Assembly (NCBI GenBank): GCA_029782335.1
Contig: JAKOVA010000173.1
Location: 1 to 58,246, forward strand
Reading direction: 5' to 3'
Origin: Actinomycetes bacterium
GTDB taxonomy: Bacteria > Actinomycetota > Acidimicrobiia > Acidimicrobiales > Microtrichaceae
DNA length: 58,246 nt
In this document: piece by piece, positions 1-6,927 of the stretch
How the letters are laid out: the number at the start of each line of letters is the position of its first letter
Position numbering within the stretch: the first letter of the stretch is position 1
Program-made: the position numbers and the translations under genes
Notes under the pieces: model-generated
Databases searched by the model: none
Told to the model about the DNA's origin: nothing
What the model saw: only the letters and a program-made list of their open reading frames with translations

Positions 1-231
1 TGGGGGATCGGCTACCTCCTGATCTTCGAGAGCTTCGTGGCGCGAGGTGGCCGCTCGCTCGGTGCGTTGTCGATCCATGCGCACGCAGCGTCGATCCTCG
101 CGGACACGGCAGATCGCGAGCTGCGTTTGGGCTACTTCTCGGCCTCGACCGGCATCGCGAGCTGCGCCGTCATCACGGTTCTGGCGGTTGCGGTGACGAC
201 GTGGCGACTCAACCGAGCGGAGGTTCCCTGA
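1..231 (+). CDS. C-terminal end of a membrane protein, probably ABC-2-type permease (partial)
   Basis: The reading frame is open from the first base and ends at a TGA at 229-231, leaving 76 residues of a gene that begins outside the window. The fragment starts with a hydrophobic stretch (WGIGYLLIFESF), then a polar loop, then a second membrane segment (ASCAVITVLAVAVTTW) and a short basic tail ending NRAEVP. A last transmembrane helix followed by a short cytoplasmic tail, and the WGxGYLLIxES wording, recall ABC-2-type transporter permeases of actinobacteria. Two helices are not enough to prove this. Its ATPase partner, if any, lies to the left of the window. Confidence 0.55.
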   Translation, partial: WGIGYLLIFESFVARGGRSLGALSIHAHAASILADTADRELRLGYFSASTGIASCAVITVLAVAVTTWRLNRAEVP

Positions 232-241
232 GCCGCGCGAA

Positions 242-247
242 TAGCGT
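242..247 (+). promoter_or_regulatory. -10 hexamer TAGCGT, leaderless type
   Basis: TAGCGT ends 9 bases before the ATG at 257. It fits the TAnnnT-then-start pattern repeated across the window, so the kinase mRNA probably begins at or next to its start codon. No Shine-Dalgarno sequence precedes the ATG. Confidence 0.5.
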
Positions 248-256
248 GCAGGGCCG

Positions 257-1840
257 ATGACCGGCCGCTATGTCCTCACGATCGACCTCGGCACTTCGGG
301 GCCCAAGGTCGCGCTGTTCACCCTCGACGGCGACTATGTCGACGGCGAGTTCAGCCCTGTCGAGTTGGTGCTCGTCGGAACCCACGGGGTGGAGCAGCGA
401 CCGGAGGACTGGTGGAGCGGGATCGTCTCGGCGAGCGAGCGTCTCTGGTCCCGGGTCGATGTCGAGCCGACCGAGGTCGCGGCGGTCTCGGTGACGAGCC
501 AGTGGTCCGGAACGGTTGCCGTGGACTCCGACGGCCACCACCTGCACAACGCCGTCATCTGGATGGATGCACGGGGAGCGGATCAGACGACCGACCTGGT
601 CGGTGGCCTGGTGAAAGTCGCCGGTTACGAGCCCAGAAAGCTCCGTCGATGGATTCAGCTCACCGGTGGCGCGCCGTCTCATTCGGGCAAAGACCCGATC
701 AGCCACATCCTGTGGATCCAGGACCAGCTTCCCGATGTGGCGAGGGCGACGGCGACCTACCTCGAACCGAAGGACTATCTGAACCTCCGGCTCTGTGGTC
801 GAGCGGTGGCGACCTACGACTCGATCGTCCTGCACTGGCTGACCGACAACCGAGATCCGTCGCGCATCGACTACGTGCCCGAGTTGATCAACCAGTCGGG
901 CGTGTCGCGTTCCCAGTTGCCCGATCTCGTTGCGGCGACCGACGTGATCGGTGGCCTGCGTCACGACGTGGCGGCGGAGCTCAATCTGCCGGAGGGCACG
1001 CCGGTGATCGGCGGAACGCCTGATGTGCAGTCGGCGACGATCGGTTCGGGCGCGGTCGGTGATTTCGAGGGCCATCTCTACGTGGGAACGTCCGCGTGGT
1101 TGACCTGCCACGTGCCGTTCAAGAAGACCGACATCCTCCACGGCGTGGCGTCACTGCCCTCGCCGCTGCCGGGGAAGTACTTCGTCGCCGACGAGCAGGA
1201 GACCGCCGGGGCGTGTCTCAACTGGCTGCGTGATCAGGTGTTGTGGCCACAGGACCAACTCGAGACGGGCGCCGCTCCCGACGACGCCTTCATCCGCATC
1301 GATCGCCTCGCCGCGTCGGCGCCCCCCGGCTCCAACGGGGTGCTGTTCACGCCGTGGCTCAACGGCGAGCGGACGCCGGTGGACGACCACACCTTGCGCG
1401 CTGCATGGATGAATCTCTCACTCGGGAGCACTCGGGCGGACCAGGTGCGAGCGGTCCTCGAGGGGGTTGCCTGCAACAACCGCTGGCTACTCGGCGCGGT
1501 GGAGAAGTTCGTGGGGCGTCCCTTCGACGGGCTGAACTTCATCGGTGGGGGCGCGAACAGCGACCTGTGGTGCCAGATCCACGCCGATGTGTTGAACCGC
1601 GAGATCCGCCAGGTCGAGCACCCGATCCGAGCGAACGCCCGCGGGGCCGCGCTGCTGGCGTCGGTGGCGTTGGGTCATTGCCGGGTCAACGAACTCGGCG
1701 GCAAGGTTCGTGTCGCCGCGACGTATCAGCCGGACCCAGCGAACCGTGCGATCTGCGACGAGATGTTCGCGGCGTTCCGGAGCGTTCACACACAGAACCG
1801 CAAGATGTACCGGAAGCTCAACGCTGGCGAGCGTCACTGA
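257..1840 (+). CDS. FGGY-family carbohydrate kinase (xylulokinase-like)
   Basis: A 527-residue cytoplasmic sugar kinase that should phosphorylate a pentulose, polyol or similar sugar with ATP. The N-terminal FGGY domain opens with the phosphate-binding loop DLGTSGPKVALF (about residues 11-22). The C-terminal domain carries the second ATP-binding signature around GGGANSDLWCQI (about 431-442) and an ADP-binding GTSAWL loop (about 279-284). The length is normal for the family. Xylulokinase, glycerol kinase and ribulokinase share this fold, and the true substrate cannot be read from the sequence. The gene stands alone: the downstream ABC operon is on the other strand. The ATG at 257 is preferred because a TAGCGT -10 box lies 9 bases upstream. 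Confidence 0.88.
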   Translation: MTGRYVLTIDLGTSGPKVALFTLDGDYVDGEFSPVELVLVGTHGVEQRPEDWWSGIVSASERLWSRVDVEPTEVAAVSVTSQWSGTVAVDSDGHHLHNAVIWMDARGADQTTDLVGGLVKVAGYEPRKLRRWIQLTGGAPSHSGKDPISHILWIQDQLPDVARATATYLEPKDYLNLRLCGRAVATYDSIVLHWLTDNRDPSRIDYVPELINQSGVSRSQLPDLVAATDVIGGLRHDVAAELNLPEGTPVIGGTPDVQSATIGSGAVGDFEGHLYVGTSAWLTCHVPFKKTDILHGVASLPSPLPGKYFVADEQETAGACLNWLRDQVLWPQDQLETGAAPDDAFIRIDRLAASAPPGSNGVLFTPWLNGERTPVDDHTLRAAWMNLSLGSTRADQVRAVLEGVACNNRWLLGAVEKFVGRPFDGLNFIGGGANSDLWCQIHADVLNREIRQVEHPIRANARGAALLASVALGHCRVNELGGKVRVAATYQPDPANRAICDEMFAAFRSVHTQNRKMYRKLNAGERH

Positions 1841-1866
1841 CCCTTCCCCCTCACGACCCCCACGCC

Positions 1867-1937
1867 TTTCGACCCCCACCCCTTCCGACCCCGACCGCTT
1901 CCGACCCCTCTCCCTTTTCGACCCCCACCCCTTCCGA
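1867..1937 (+). repeat. C-rich direct repeat, two copies
   Basis: A 22-base pyrimidine-rich unit beginning TTTCGACCCCCACCCC occurs identically at 1867-1888 and 1916-1937, with degenerate copies between. The plus strand from 1841 to 1937 is strongly C-rich and G-poor, unlike the surrounding coding DNA. The gap 1841-2018 between the convergent kinase and permease genes holds only this repeat and the hairpin described next. Confidence 0.75.
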
Positions 1938-1973
1938 ACGTGCGGACGTTTCCGTCGCTGGGGGTCGGTTTTT
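1919..1973 (+). terminator. Possible rho-independent terminator of the FGGY kinase
   Basis: CGACCCCCA (1919-1927) can pair with TGGGGGTCG (1959-1967), which is followed by GTTTTT. The loop is long but contains its own small hairpin (AACGT/ACGTT). The left arm belongs to the second copy of the C-rich repeat. A U-tract follows the stem only on the plus strand. Confidence 0.5.
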
Positions 1974-2018
1974 CCCGCAAGTTCGGAGTGGGTGAGCCGG
2001 TTGGGCCGTGCGTCGGTG

Positions 2019-2882
2019 TCAGCGGCCCTGGTTCGCTCGGCGGTTTCCAGCGATGGTGCCCGCGACGATGATGGCGATCGCGACCAACATGATGATGGTT
2101 GCCAGCACATGCACCTGCGGCGGGATAGCGATCCGGGCCGAGTCGAAGACTCGACGTGGGAACGTGATGGTCGGCCCCGCGACGAACGACGTGATGATGT
2201 AGTCGTCGATGCTGAGTGCCAACGACAGCAGGAACGCCGCCACGACACCCGGTGTGATCATCGGCACCGTGACCTTCCAGAAGGTCCGCGCCGGTGAGGC
2301 GCCGAGGTCGGCCGCTGCCTCCTCAAGACTCCAGTCCAGGCCGCGCACTCTGGCCTTGACGGTCATGGCGACGAAGCTCAAGCAGAACAAGACGTGCGCG
2401 ATGACAATCGTCCAGAACCCACGCGAGACGCCGAGGTTGAAGAACAGGGTGAACAACGACGAGCCCATCACGATCTCGGGTGTCGTGAGCGGCAGCACGA
2501 TCAGCAGGTTGAGGGCCGAACCGCCCCGCATCCGATAGCGCGCCATCGCCAGTGCCATGAGGCTGCCGAGCACGGTAGCGATGACGCAGGCAACGAGGGC
2601 CACCTCGATGCTGACCCAGAGCGCGTTCGTGAACGCACGTTCTTTGAAGGGATGCAGCCAGTTGTCGAAGGTGAATCCCTGCCACGTGGTGTTGAACTTG
2701 GTCGTCGGGTGGTTGAACGTGAAGACCGCGATCGTCACGAGCGGGATGAACAGGTAGATGAACCCGCCGATCGCGACGATCCACAGCACGATCGTGCCGA
2801 GTCGGCGGCGCGGTCGTTTGGCCGTCGTTGCGGGAGACCCGGGTGCGGGGGCGGCGGGCGAAGCGTCGATCGTGGCGGTCAT
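2019..2882 (-). CDS. potC: ABC transporter permease, PotC-like (spermidine/putrescine type)
   Basis: A 287-residue inner-membrane permease with a proline/alanine-rich cytoplasmic N-terminus followed by about six hydrophobic helices. The cytoplasmic coupling loop that docks on the ATPase is clear: EEAAADLGASPARTFWKVTVP (EAA...G motif, about residues 186-206). It should pair with the PotB-like permease encoded just upstream. Its ATG overlaps the potB stop by 4 bases (ATGA), and a GGAGG sits just upstream inside potB, so the two are translationally coupled. It is the last gene of the minus-strand operon potAD-potB-potC. Family knowledge says polyamines, but related importers carry other small cations or amino acids. 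Confidence 0.88.
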   Translation of the reverse strand: MTATIDASPAAPAPGSPATTAKRPRRRLGTIVLWIVAIGGFIYLFIPLVTIAVFTFNHPTTKFNTTWQGFTFDNWLHPFKERAFTNALWVSIEVALVACVIATVLGSLMALAMARYRMRGGSALNLLIVLPLTTPEIVMGSSLFTLFFNLGVSRGFWTIVIAHVLFCLSFVAMTVKARVRGLDWSLEEAAADLGASPARTFWKVTVPMITPGVVAAFLLSLALSIDDYIITSFVAGPTITFPRRVFDSARIAIPPQVHVLATIIMLVAIAIIVAGTIAGNRRANQGR

Positions 2883-3787
2883 GCCAGGTCCTCCGTTCCC
2901 AGGAACTTCGCGTAGATGAGGACTGCCACGGTGATGAGCACCATGAGCACGAGGCTGATCGCCGATGCGGTGGGGAAGTTCCCGGCTTTGAGGAACTGCG
3001 ACTGGATGACCCCACCGATCACCGGCTCACGGGATGCGTTGCCCAACAGTTCGTTGTTGATGAAGTCACCCGAGGCCGGGATGAAGGTGAGCAGCGTGCC
3101 GGCGAACACACCGGGCAACGAGAGTGGGAAGATCACCGATCGGAACGCCCGCCCGAAGCTCGAGTAGAGATCGGAGGCGGCCTCGATGAGGCCGACCTCG
3201 ACCTTCTCGAGGCTCACGTAGATCGGCAACAGGGCGAACGGTAAGAAGTTGTAGATCAACCCGCCGATCACGGCCTGTGGTGTGTTCATGATCTTGCCGG
3301 ATGTGGTGAGGTGGAGCGCGTCGGTCACCCCGATCAGGTGCAGCGACCGCAGGATTCCCAAGACCGGGCCTTCGTCGGCGAAGAGTGACTGCCAGGCGAT
3401 CGTTCGGAGCAGGAAGCTCGTGAAGAACGGGACCATCACCAAGCCGAGGAGCAGGTTCGCCCACTTCCCGGCCTTGAAGGCAATGAAGTAGGCGATGGGG
3501 TACGCGACAACTACGCAGACCACCGTGGCGATCGCCGCGTAGATGAATGCGCGGCCGAGGTGCGGTCCGAAGTCGGTGAACGCCTTCGTGAAGTTCGACC
3601 ACTTCCACTGGAAGTCGACCGTGTTGCTGCCGCTCTCGATCCGCACGGACAGTGCGATCTTGAGCAGGGTGACCAGCGGTACGAGGAAGAACAGATAGAG
3701 GCACAGCAGGCCAGGCAGCGTCATCAAGTACGGCGCGAAGCGCGCCGGCCGGAGGGTGCGGTCGTCGGTGGTGTCGTCCTTTGCCAC
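2879..3787 (-). CDS. potB: ABC transporter permease, PotB-like
   Basis: A 302-residue membrane permease of the MalF/PotB type. After a short charged N-terminus the first helix is at about residues 20-40, and around six helices are visible. The EAA loop reads EAASDLYSSFGRAFRSVIFP (about 200-220). It would form the translocation pore with PotC, energised by the ATPase part of the fused PotA-PotD protein. The GTG start at 3787 lies 2 bases after the stop of the fused gene, and its stop overlaps the start of potC, a compact single transcript. Assignment to polyamine transport rests on the PotA/PotD sequence features of the neighbour. Confidence 0.88.
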   Translation of the reverse strand: MAKDDTTDDRTLRPARFAPYLMTLPGLLCLYLFFLVPLVTLLKIALSVRIESGSNTVDFQWKWSNFTKAFTDFGPHLGRAFIYAAIATVVCVVVAYPIAYFIAFKAGKWANLLLGLVMVPFFTSFLLRTIAWQSLFADEGPVLGILRSLHLIGVTDALHLTTSGKIMNTPQAVIGGLIYNFLPFALLPIYVSLEKVEVGLIEAASDLYSSFGRAFRSVIFPLSLPGVFAGTLLTFIPASGDFINNELLGNASREPVIGGVIQSQFLKAGNFPTASAISLVLMVLITVAVLIYAKFLGTEDLA

Positions 3788-3789
3788 GA

Positions 3790-6192
3790 TCAGCCCCCCG
3801 TGATGCTCACGAACCGGTCGGTGATCTGCTGGTCGAGCTTCGTCGGGAGCTCCGCGAACACGTGCAGTTGCTTCTTCACGTCGTCGGTGGGGAACAGGAG
3901 CGGGTTGTCCGCCTGTTTGGCCGCGTCACCGCCGCGCTTCTCGAGCACTTCTCGGACGCCCTTCACGGGGCTGATGTACTGCACGAACGCCGAGATGTCC
4001 GCGGCGTTCTCCGGGTCGTAGACGAAGTTCATCCACTGACCTGCTGCGACGCCGTTCGCCGCCCCGATGGGAATCACCATGGTGTCGAACCACGACATGG
4101 TGCCCTCCTCCGGGTAGACGAAGTGGACGTTCGGGTTCGCGATCTGGGCGATGTCACCCGACCAGGCGATGCAGCAGGCGAGGTTTCCGTTCTGGAGGTC
4201 GGACAAGTAGTCGTTGCCGGTGAAACGCCGGACCTGCCCGGAGTTCTTGGCCTCCTCGATCTTGTCGAGCGCCGCGGACATCGTGTCGGCGGTCGCGTCG
4301 GCCGGGTCGTTCCCCTGACCCAACATGACGAGTCCGAGGGTGTCGCGCATCTCGGTCAGGAACCCGACGCGGCCCTTGAACTCTGGGTCGAACAGGTCGT
4401 TGATGCTCTTGAGCTCGCGACCGCCGGTCGCCTCGATGTTGTAGGCGAACCCCGTGTAGCCCGCCTGCCACGGGAGGTGGAACTTTGCGCCCGGGTCCCA
4501 CGCCAGGTCGAGGTAGGTGGGGTCGAGGTTCTTGTAGTTCGGGATCAAGTTGAATGGAAGGGGCGCCAGCCAGCCTTTCGCCTTGAGCCGTGCCGCCATC
4601 CAGTACGTGGGCATCGCGATGTCCCACGGGGTTGCGGTTCCCGAGTCGAGGTACGCGGCGAACTCCTTGCCGTACACCTCGTTGTTGTCGTTGAAGGTTT
4701 CCGAGTACTCGACTTGGACTCCCGTTGCCTTCTTGAAACGGTCGACCGTGCCGAGGTCTTTGCCTTCGGTGACGTCGATGTACTCGGTCCAGTTGAGGAT
4801 GTGCAGCTCCGCGTCGCCTTGGCCGAGCCCACCGCCGGCCGATCCGTCACCACCCGACGAGCCGGTGGATCCCTTCGTCTTGGAGCCACCGATCCCTGAC
4901 AGCCCCACGGCGCCGACACCGGCGACTGCGGCGACGCCGATTCCGGCGAAGAGTCGGCGCCGACTCATCGAACGGGCACGAGGTGCCGAGGCATCGGCGG
5001 CGGCGTCAGCCGCCTCGGAGAGGTCCTTGCCCTCCATCGTTGCCTGGACCTCATCGACGTCGGTTGTCGTCGCGCCGATGATCTCTGAGCGTCCCTGCAG
5101 GAGGAACGCCGACTCCGGCGACCACTGCAACATGACCCGATCCCCGGCCTGGAGTTGGGGGGTCCGTTCGTCGGCCTCCAGGGAGACGAGCAGTTCGGTC
5201 TCGCCCGGGGCATCGGCGATCACCCGCAGGTTGGAGCCCTGGAAGATGACGTCTTTGACCGTCGCCGGCAGGGAGTGTCCGTCGGCTGCTGCGTCGGTGT
5301 TCGTGGACAGGTTGATCCGCTCTGGCCGCAGCATCATCGTGATGGGATCGCCGTCGGCCGCGCCGAACGTGTCGGCCACGTCGAGTCGTGCTCCGCTGTC
5401 GAGTTCTGCGACGGCACCGCTGCTGGTCACCGACAGCCGGCCGGGAAGCAGGTTGGCCGAGCCGATGAACCCGGCGACGAACACGCTCGCCGGACGGTCG
5501 TAGATCTCGGTCGGCGTGCCGATCTGCTCCACCTTGCCGCGGCTCATGACCGCGATGCGATCGCTCATGGTGAGCGCCTCGCCTTGGTCGTGGGTCACGA
5601 AGATGAACGTGATGTTCACCTCGCGTTGGATGCGCTTCAGTTCGATCTGCATCGCCTCGCGGAGCTTGAGGTCGAGCGCGGCGAGCGGCTCGTCCAACAG
5701 CAGCGCGGCAGGGAGGTTCACCAGCGCACGAGCGAGGGCGACACGCTGCTGCTGGCCGCCGGAGAGCTGCGTCGGTCGGCGGCCCGCGAACTCTGCGAGC
5801 TTGACGACGTCGAGCATCTCCATCGAGCGTCGATGGGCCTCGTCAGCCGGAACCTTCTTCGATCGAAGACCGAACGCGACGTTGTCGACCACCGACATGT
5901 GGGGGAACAGGGCGTACTGCTGGAAGACGGTGTTGACGTTTCGCTTGTAGGGCGGGACGGTCGAGACGTCGGCGCCTTCGAGCATCACCCGCCCGGAGGT
6001 CGGCTGCTCGAACCCGGCGATCATCTTCAGCAGGGTCGTCTTGCCACAGCCCGAAGGGCCGAGCATCGAGAAGAACTCCCCACGTTTGATGGCGAAGTTC
6101 GCGTGCTCGACGGCAACGAATGAACCGAACTCCTTTCGGACTCCTTCGAGGACGATGACGTCATCGGAATCTCGCGTCGTGGTCTCGCTCAC
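3790..6192 (-). CDS. potA-potD: Fused PotA ATPase - PotD substrate-binding protein
   Basis: One uninterrupted 800-residue frame encodes two proteins that are normally separate. Residues about 14-250 are an ABC ATPase: Walker A GPSGCGKTT (about 45-53), signature LSGGQQQR (about 140-147), Walker B LLLDEPLAALD (about 160), and switch-region FVTHDQ. A TOBE-type domain follows to about residue 375, where PotA normally ends. A 30-residue acidic/alanine-rich linker leads to M409-SRRRLF, a twin-arginine-like motif, then a hydrophobic helix (GVAAVAGVGAVGLSG) and a Gly/Ser-rich spacer. Residues about 440-800 are a complete PotD-like extracellular binding domain (LNWTEYID near its start). Predicted topology: ATPase inside, Tat-type helix across the membrane, binding domain outside. 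The GTG at 6192 has a perfect AAGGAGG six bases upstream; the frame is open further upstream, but that sequence does not look coding. An internal start at M409 could also release free PotD, though no Shine-Dalgarno sequence is seen there. Confidence 0.87.
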   Translation of the reverse strand: MSETTTRDSDDVIVLEGVRKEFGSFVAVEHANFAIKRGEFFSMLGPSGCGKTTLLKMIAGFEQPTSGRVMLEGADVSTVPPYKRNVNTVFQQYALFPHMSVVDNVAFGLRSKKVPADEAHRRSMEMLDVVKLAEFAGRRPTQLSGGQQQRVALARALVNLPAALLLDEPLAALDLKLREAMQIELKRIQREVNITFIFVTHDQGEALTMSDRIAVMSRGKVEQIGTPTEIYDRPASVFVAGFIGSANLLPGRLSVTSSGAVAELDSGARLDVADTFGAADGDPITMMLRPERINLSTNTDAAADGHSLPATVKDVIFQGSNLRVIADAPGETELLVSLEADERTPQLQAGDRVMLQWSPESAFLLQGRSEIIGATTTDVDEVQATMEGKDLSEAADAAADASAPRARSMSRRRLFAGIGVAAVAGVGAVGLSGIGGSKTKGSTGSSGGDGSAGGGLGQGDAELHILNWTEYIDVTEGKDLGTVDRFKKATGVQVEYSETFNDNNEVYGKEFAAYLDSGTATPWDIAMPTYWMAARLKAKGWLAPLPFNLIPNYKNLDPTYLDLAWDPGAKFHLPWQAGYTGFAYNIEATGGRELKSINDLFDPEFKGRVGFLTEMRDTLGLVMLGQGNDPADATADTMSAALDKIEEAKNSGQVRRFTGNDYLSDLQNGNLACCIAWSGDIAQIANPNVHFVYPEEGTMSWFDTMVIPIGAANGVAAGQWMNFVYDPENAADISAFVQYISPVKGVREVLEKRGGDAAKQADNPLLFPTDDVKKQLHVFAELPTKLDQQITDRFVSITGG

Positions 6193-6218
6193 AGACCCCT
6201 CCTTGATCGAGTGCGCGG

Positions 6219-6224
6219 AGCGTA
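6219..6224 (-). promoter_or_regulatory. -10 hexamer TACGCT for the pot operon
   Basis: On the minus strand TACGCT lies 26 bases before the GTG of the fused potA-potD gene, leaving a short leader with an AAGGAGG ribosome-binding site. No clear -35 box was recognised. Confidence 0.4.
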
Positions 6225-6292
6225 GAGGCACCCGCCGCCGCGTGCGTGACAAAACCGTGGAGCCGCGCTGTGGTGGGCGTCGTCGGCTCGCG

Positions 6293-6298
6293 TAGCGT
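6293..6298 (+). promoter_or_regulatory. -10 hexamer TAGCGT, leaderless type
   Basis: TAGCGT ends 8 bases before the ATG of the DUF305 gene at 6307. There is no ribosome-binding site between them. Confidence 0.5.
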
Positions 6299-6306
6299 CC
6301 GCGGCG

Positions 6307-6918
6307 ATGACTCCAAACGCAGATCGTCGCCTGGCACTCGGCTCCGCGATCCTCATCGTGGCGGCGCTCGCCTTCGGTGTGGGCTTCAAGCTCGGTGAGC
6401 CGTCGAACCCGACCGCGGCGTCGGTCGATGTCGGCTTCCTCCGGGACATGATCGACCATCACGATCAGGCGGTCGTGATGGCCAGCTACGTGCTCCGGTC
6501 GGGGTCGGGCGCGGATCCCGCGGTTTCGAACTACGCCTTCGAGATCATCATGGAGCAGCGCTACGAGATCGGGATGATGCTGGGGTGGCTGCGCTCGTGG
6601 GGCTTCGACGTCGGTGAGCGGAACCGCACGGTCATGCGCTGGATGGACATGCCGACGTCGCTCACCGAGATGCAGGGAATGCAGTCGCCGGAGAGCATGC
6701 GGATGCTCGAGGCGGCCCGGGGACGCGATCTCGACGAGGCGTTCCTCGCGATGATGATCGATCACCACCGAGGCGGGATCCACATGGCGGACTATGCCGC
6801 GCGCCGTGCGGGCGAGGACCTGGTGCGTGATCTGGCTCGGCGGATCTCCCGGGTCCAAACCTCGGAGATCGGAGAGTTGCGGGCGCTCGAGGCGCGGCTG
6901 GGGTTGCCGGTGAGCTGA
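6307..6918 (+). CDS. DUF305 domain protein, membrane-anchored
   Basis: A 203-residue protein with one N-terminal hydrophobic helix (LALGSAILIVAALAFGVGF, about residues 9-27) that would anchor it facing outside. A DUF305 ferritin-like helical domain follows. The two family hallmarks are present: MIDHHDQAVVMA (about 49-60) and MMIDHHRGGIHMA (about 149-161), His-rich helices thought to bind metal. Met residues are abundant between them. DUF305 proteins are often linked to copper handling, but the function is not firmly established and no copper gene is adjacent. The gene is monocistronic and converges with the next gene, with 9 bases between stops. Confidence 0.85.
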   Translation: MTPNADRRLALGSAILIVAALAFGVGFKLGEPSNPTAASVDVGFLRDMIDHHDQAVVMASYVLRSGSGADPAVSNYAFEIIMEQRYEIGMMLGWLRSWGFDVGERNRTVMRWMDMPTSLTEMQGMQSPESMRMLEAARGRDLDEAFLAMMIDHHRGGIHMADYAARRAGEDLVRDLARRISRVQTSEIGELRALEARLGLPVS

Positions 6919-6927
6919 GCGCTCGGC

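Noticed and set aside
6193-6858. Upstream extension of the fused potA-potD frame by 222 codons
   Set aside because: It overlaps the DUF305 gene on the opposite strand, lacks similarity, and the GTG at 6192 has an ideal AAGGAGG.
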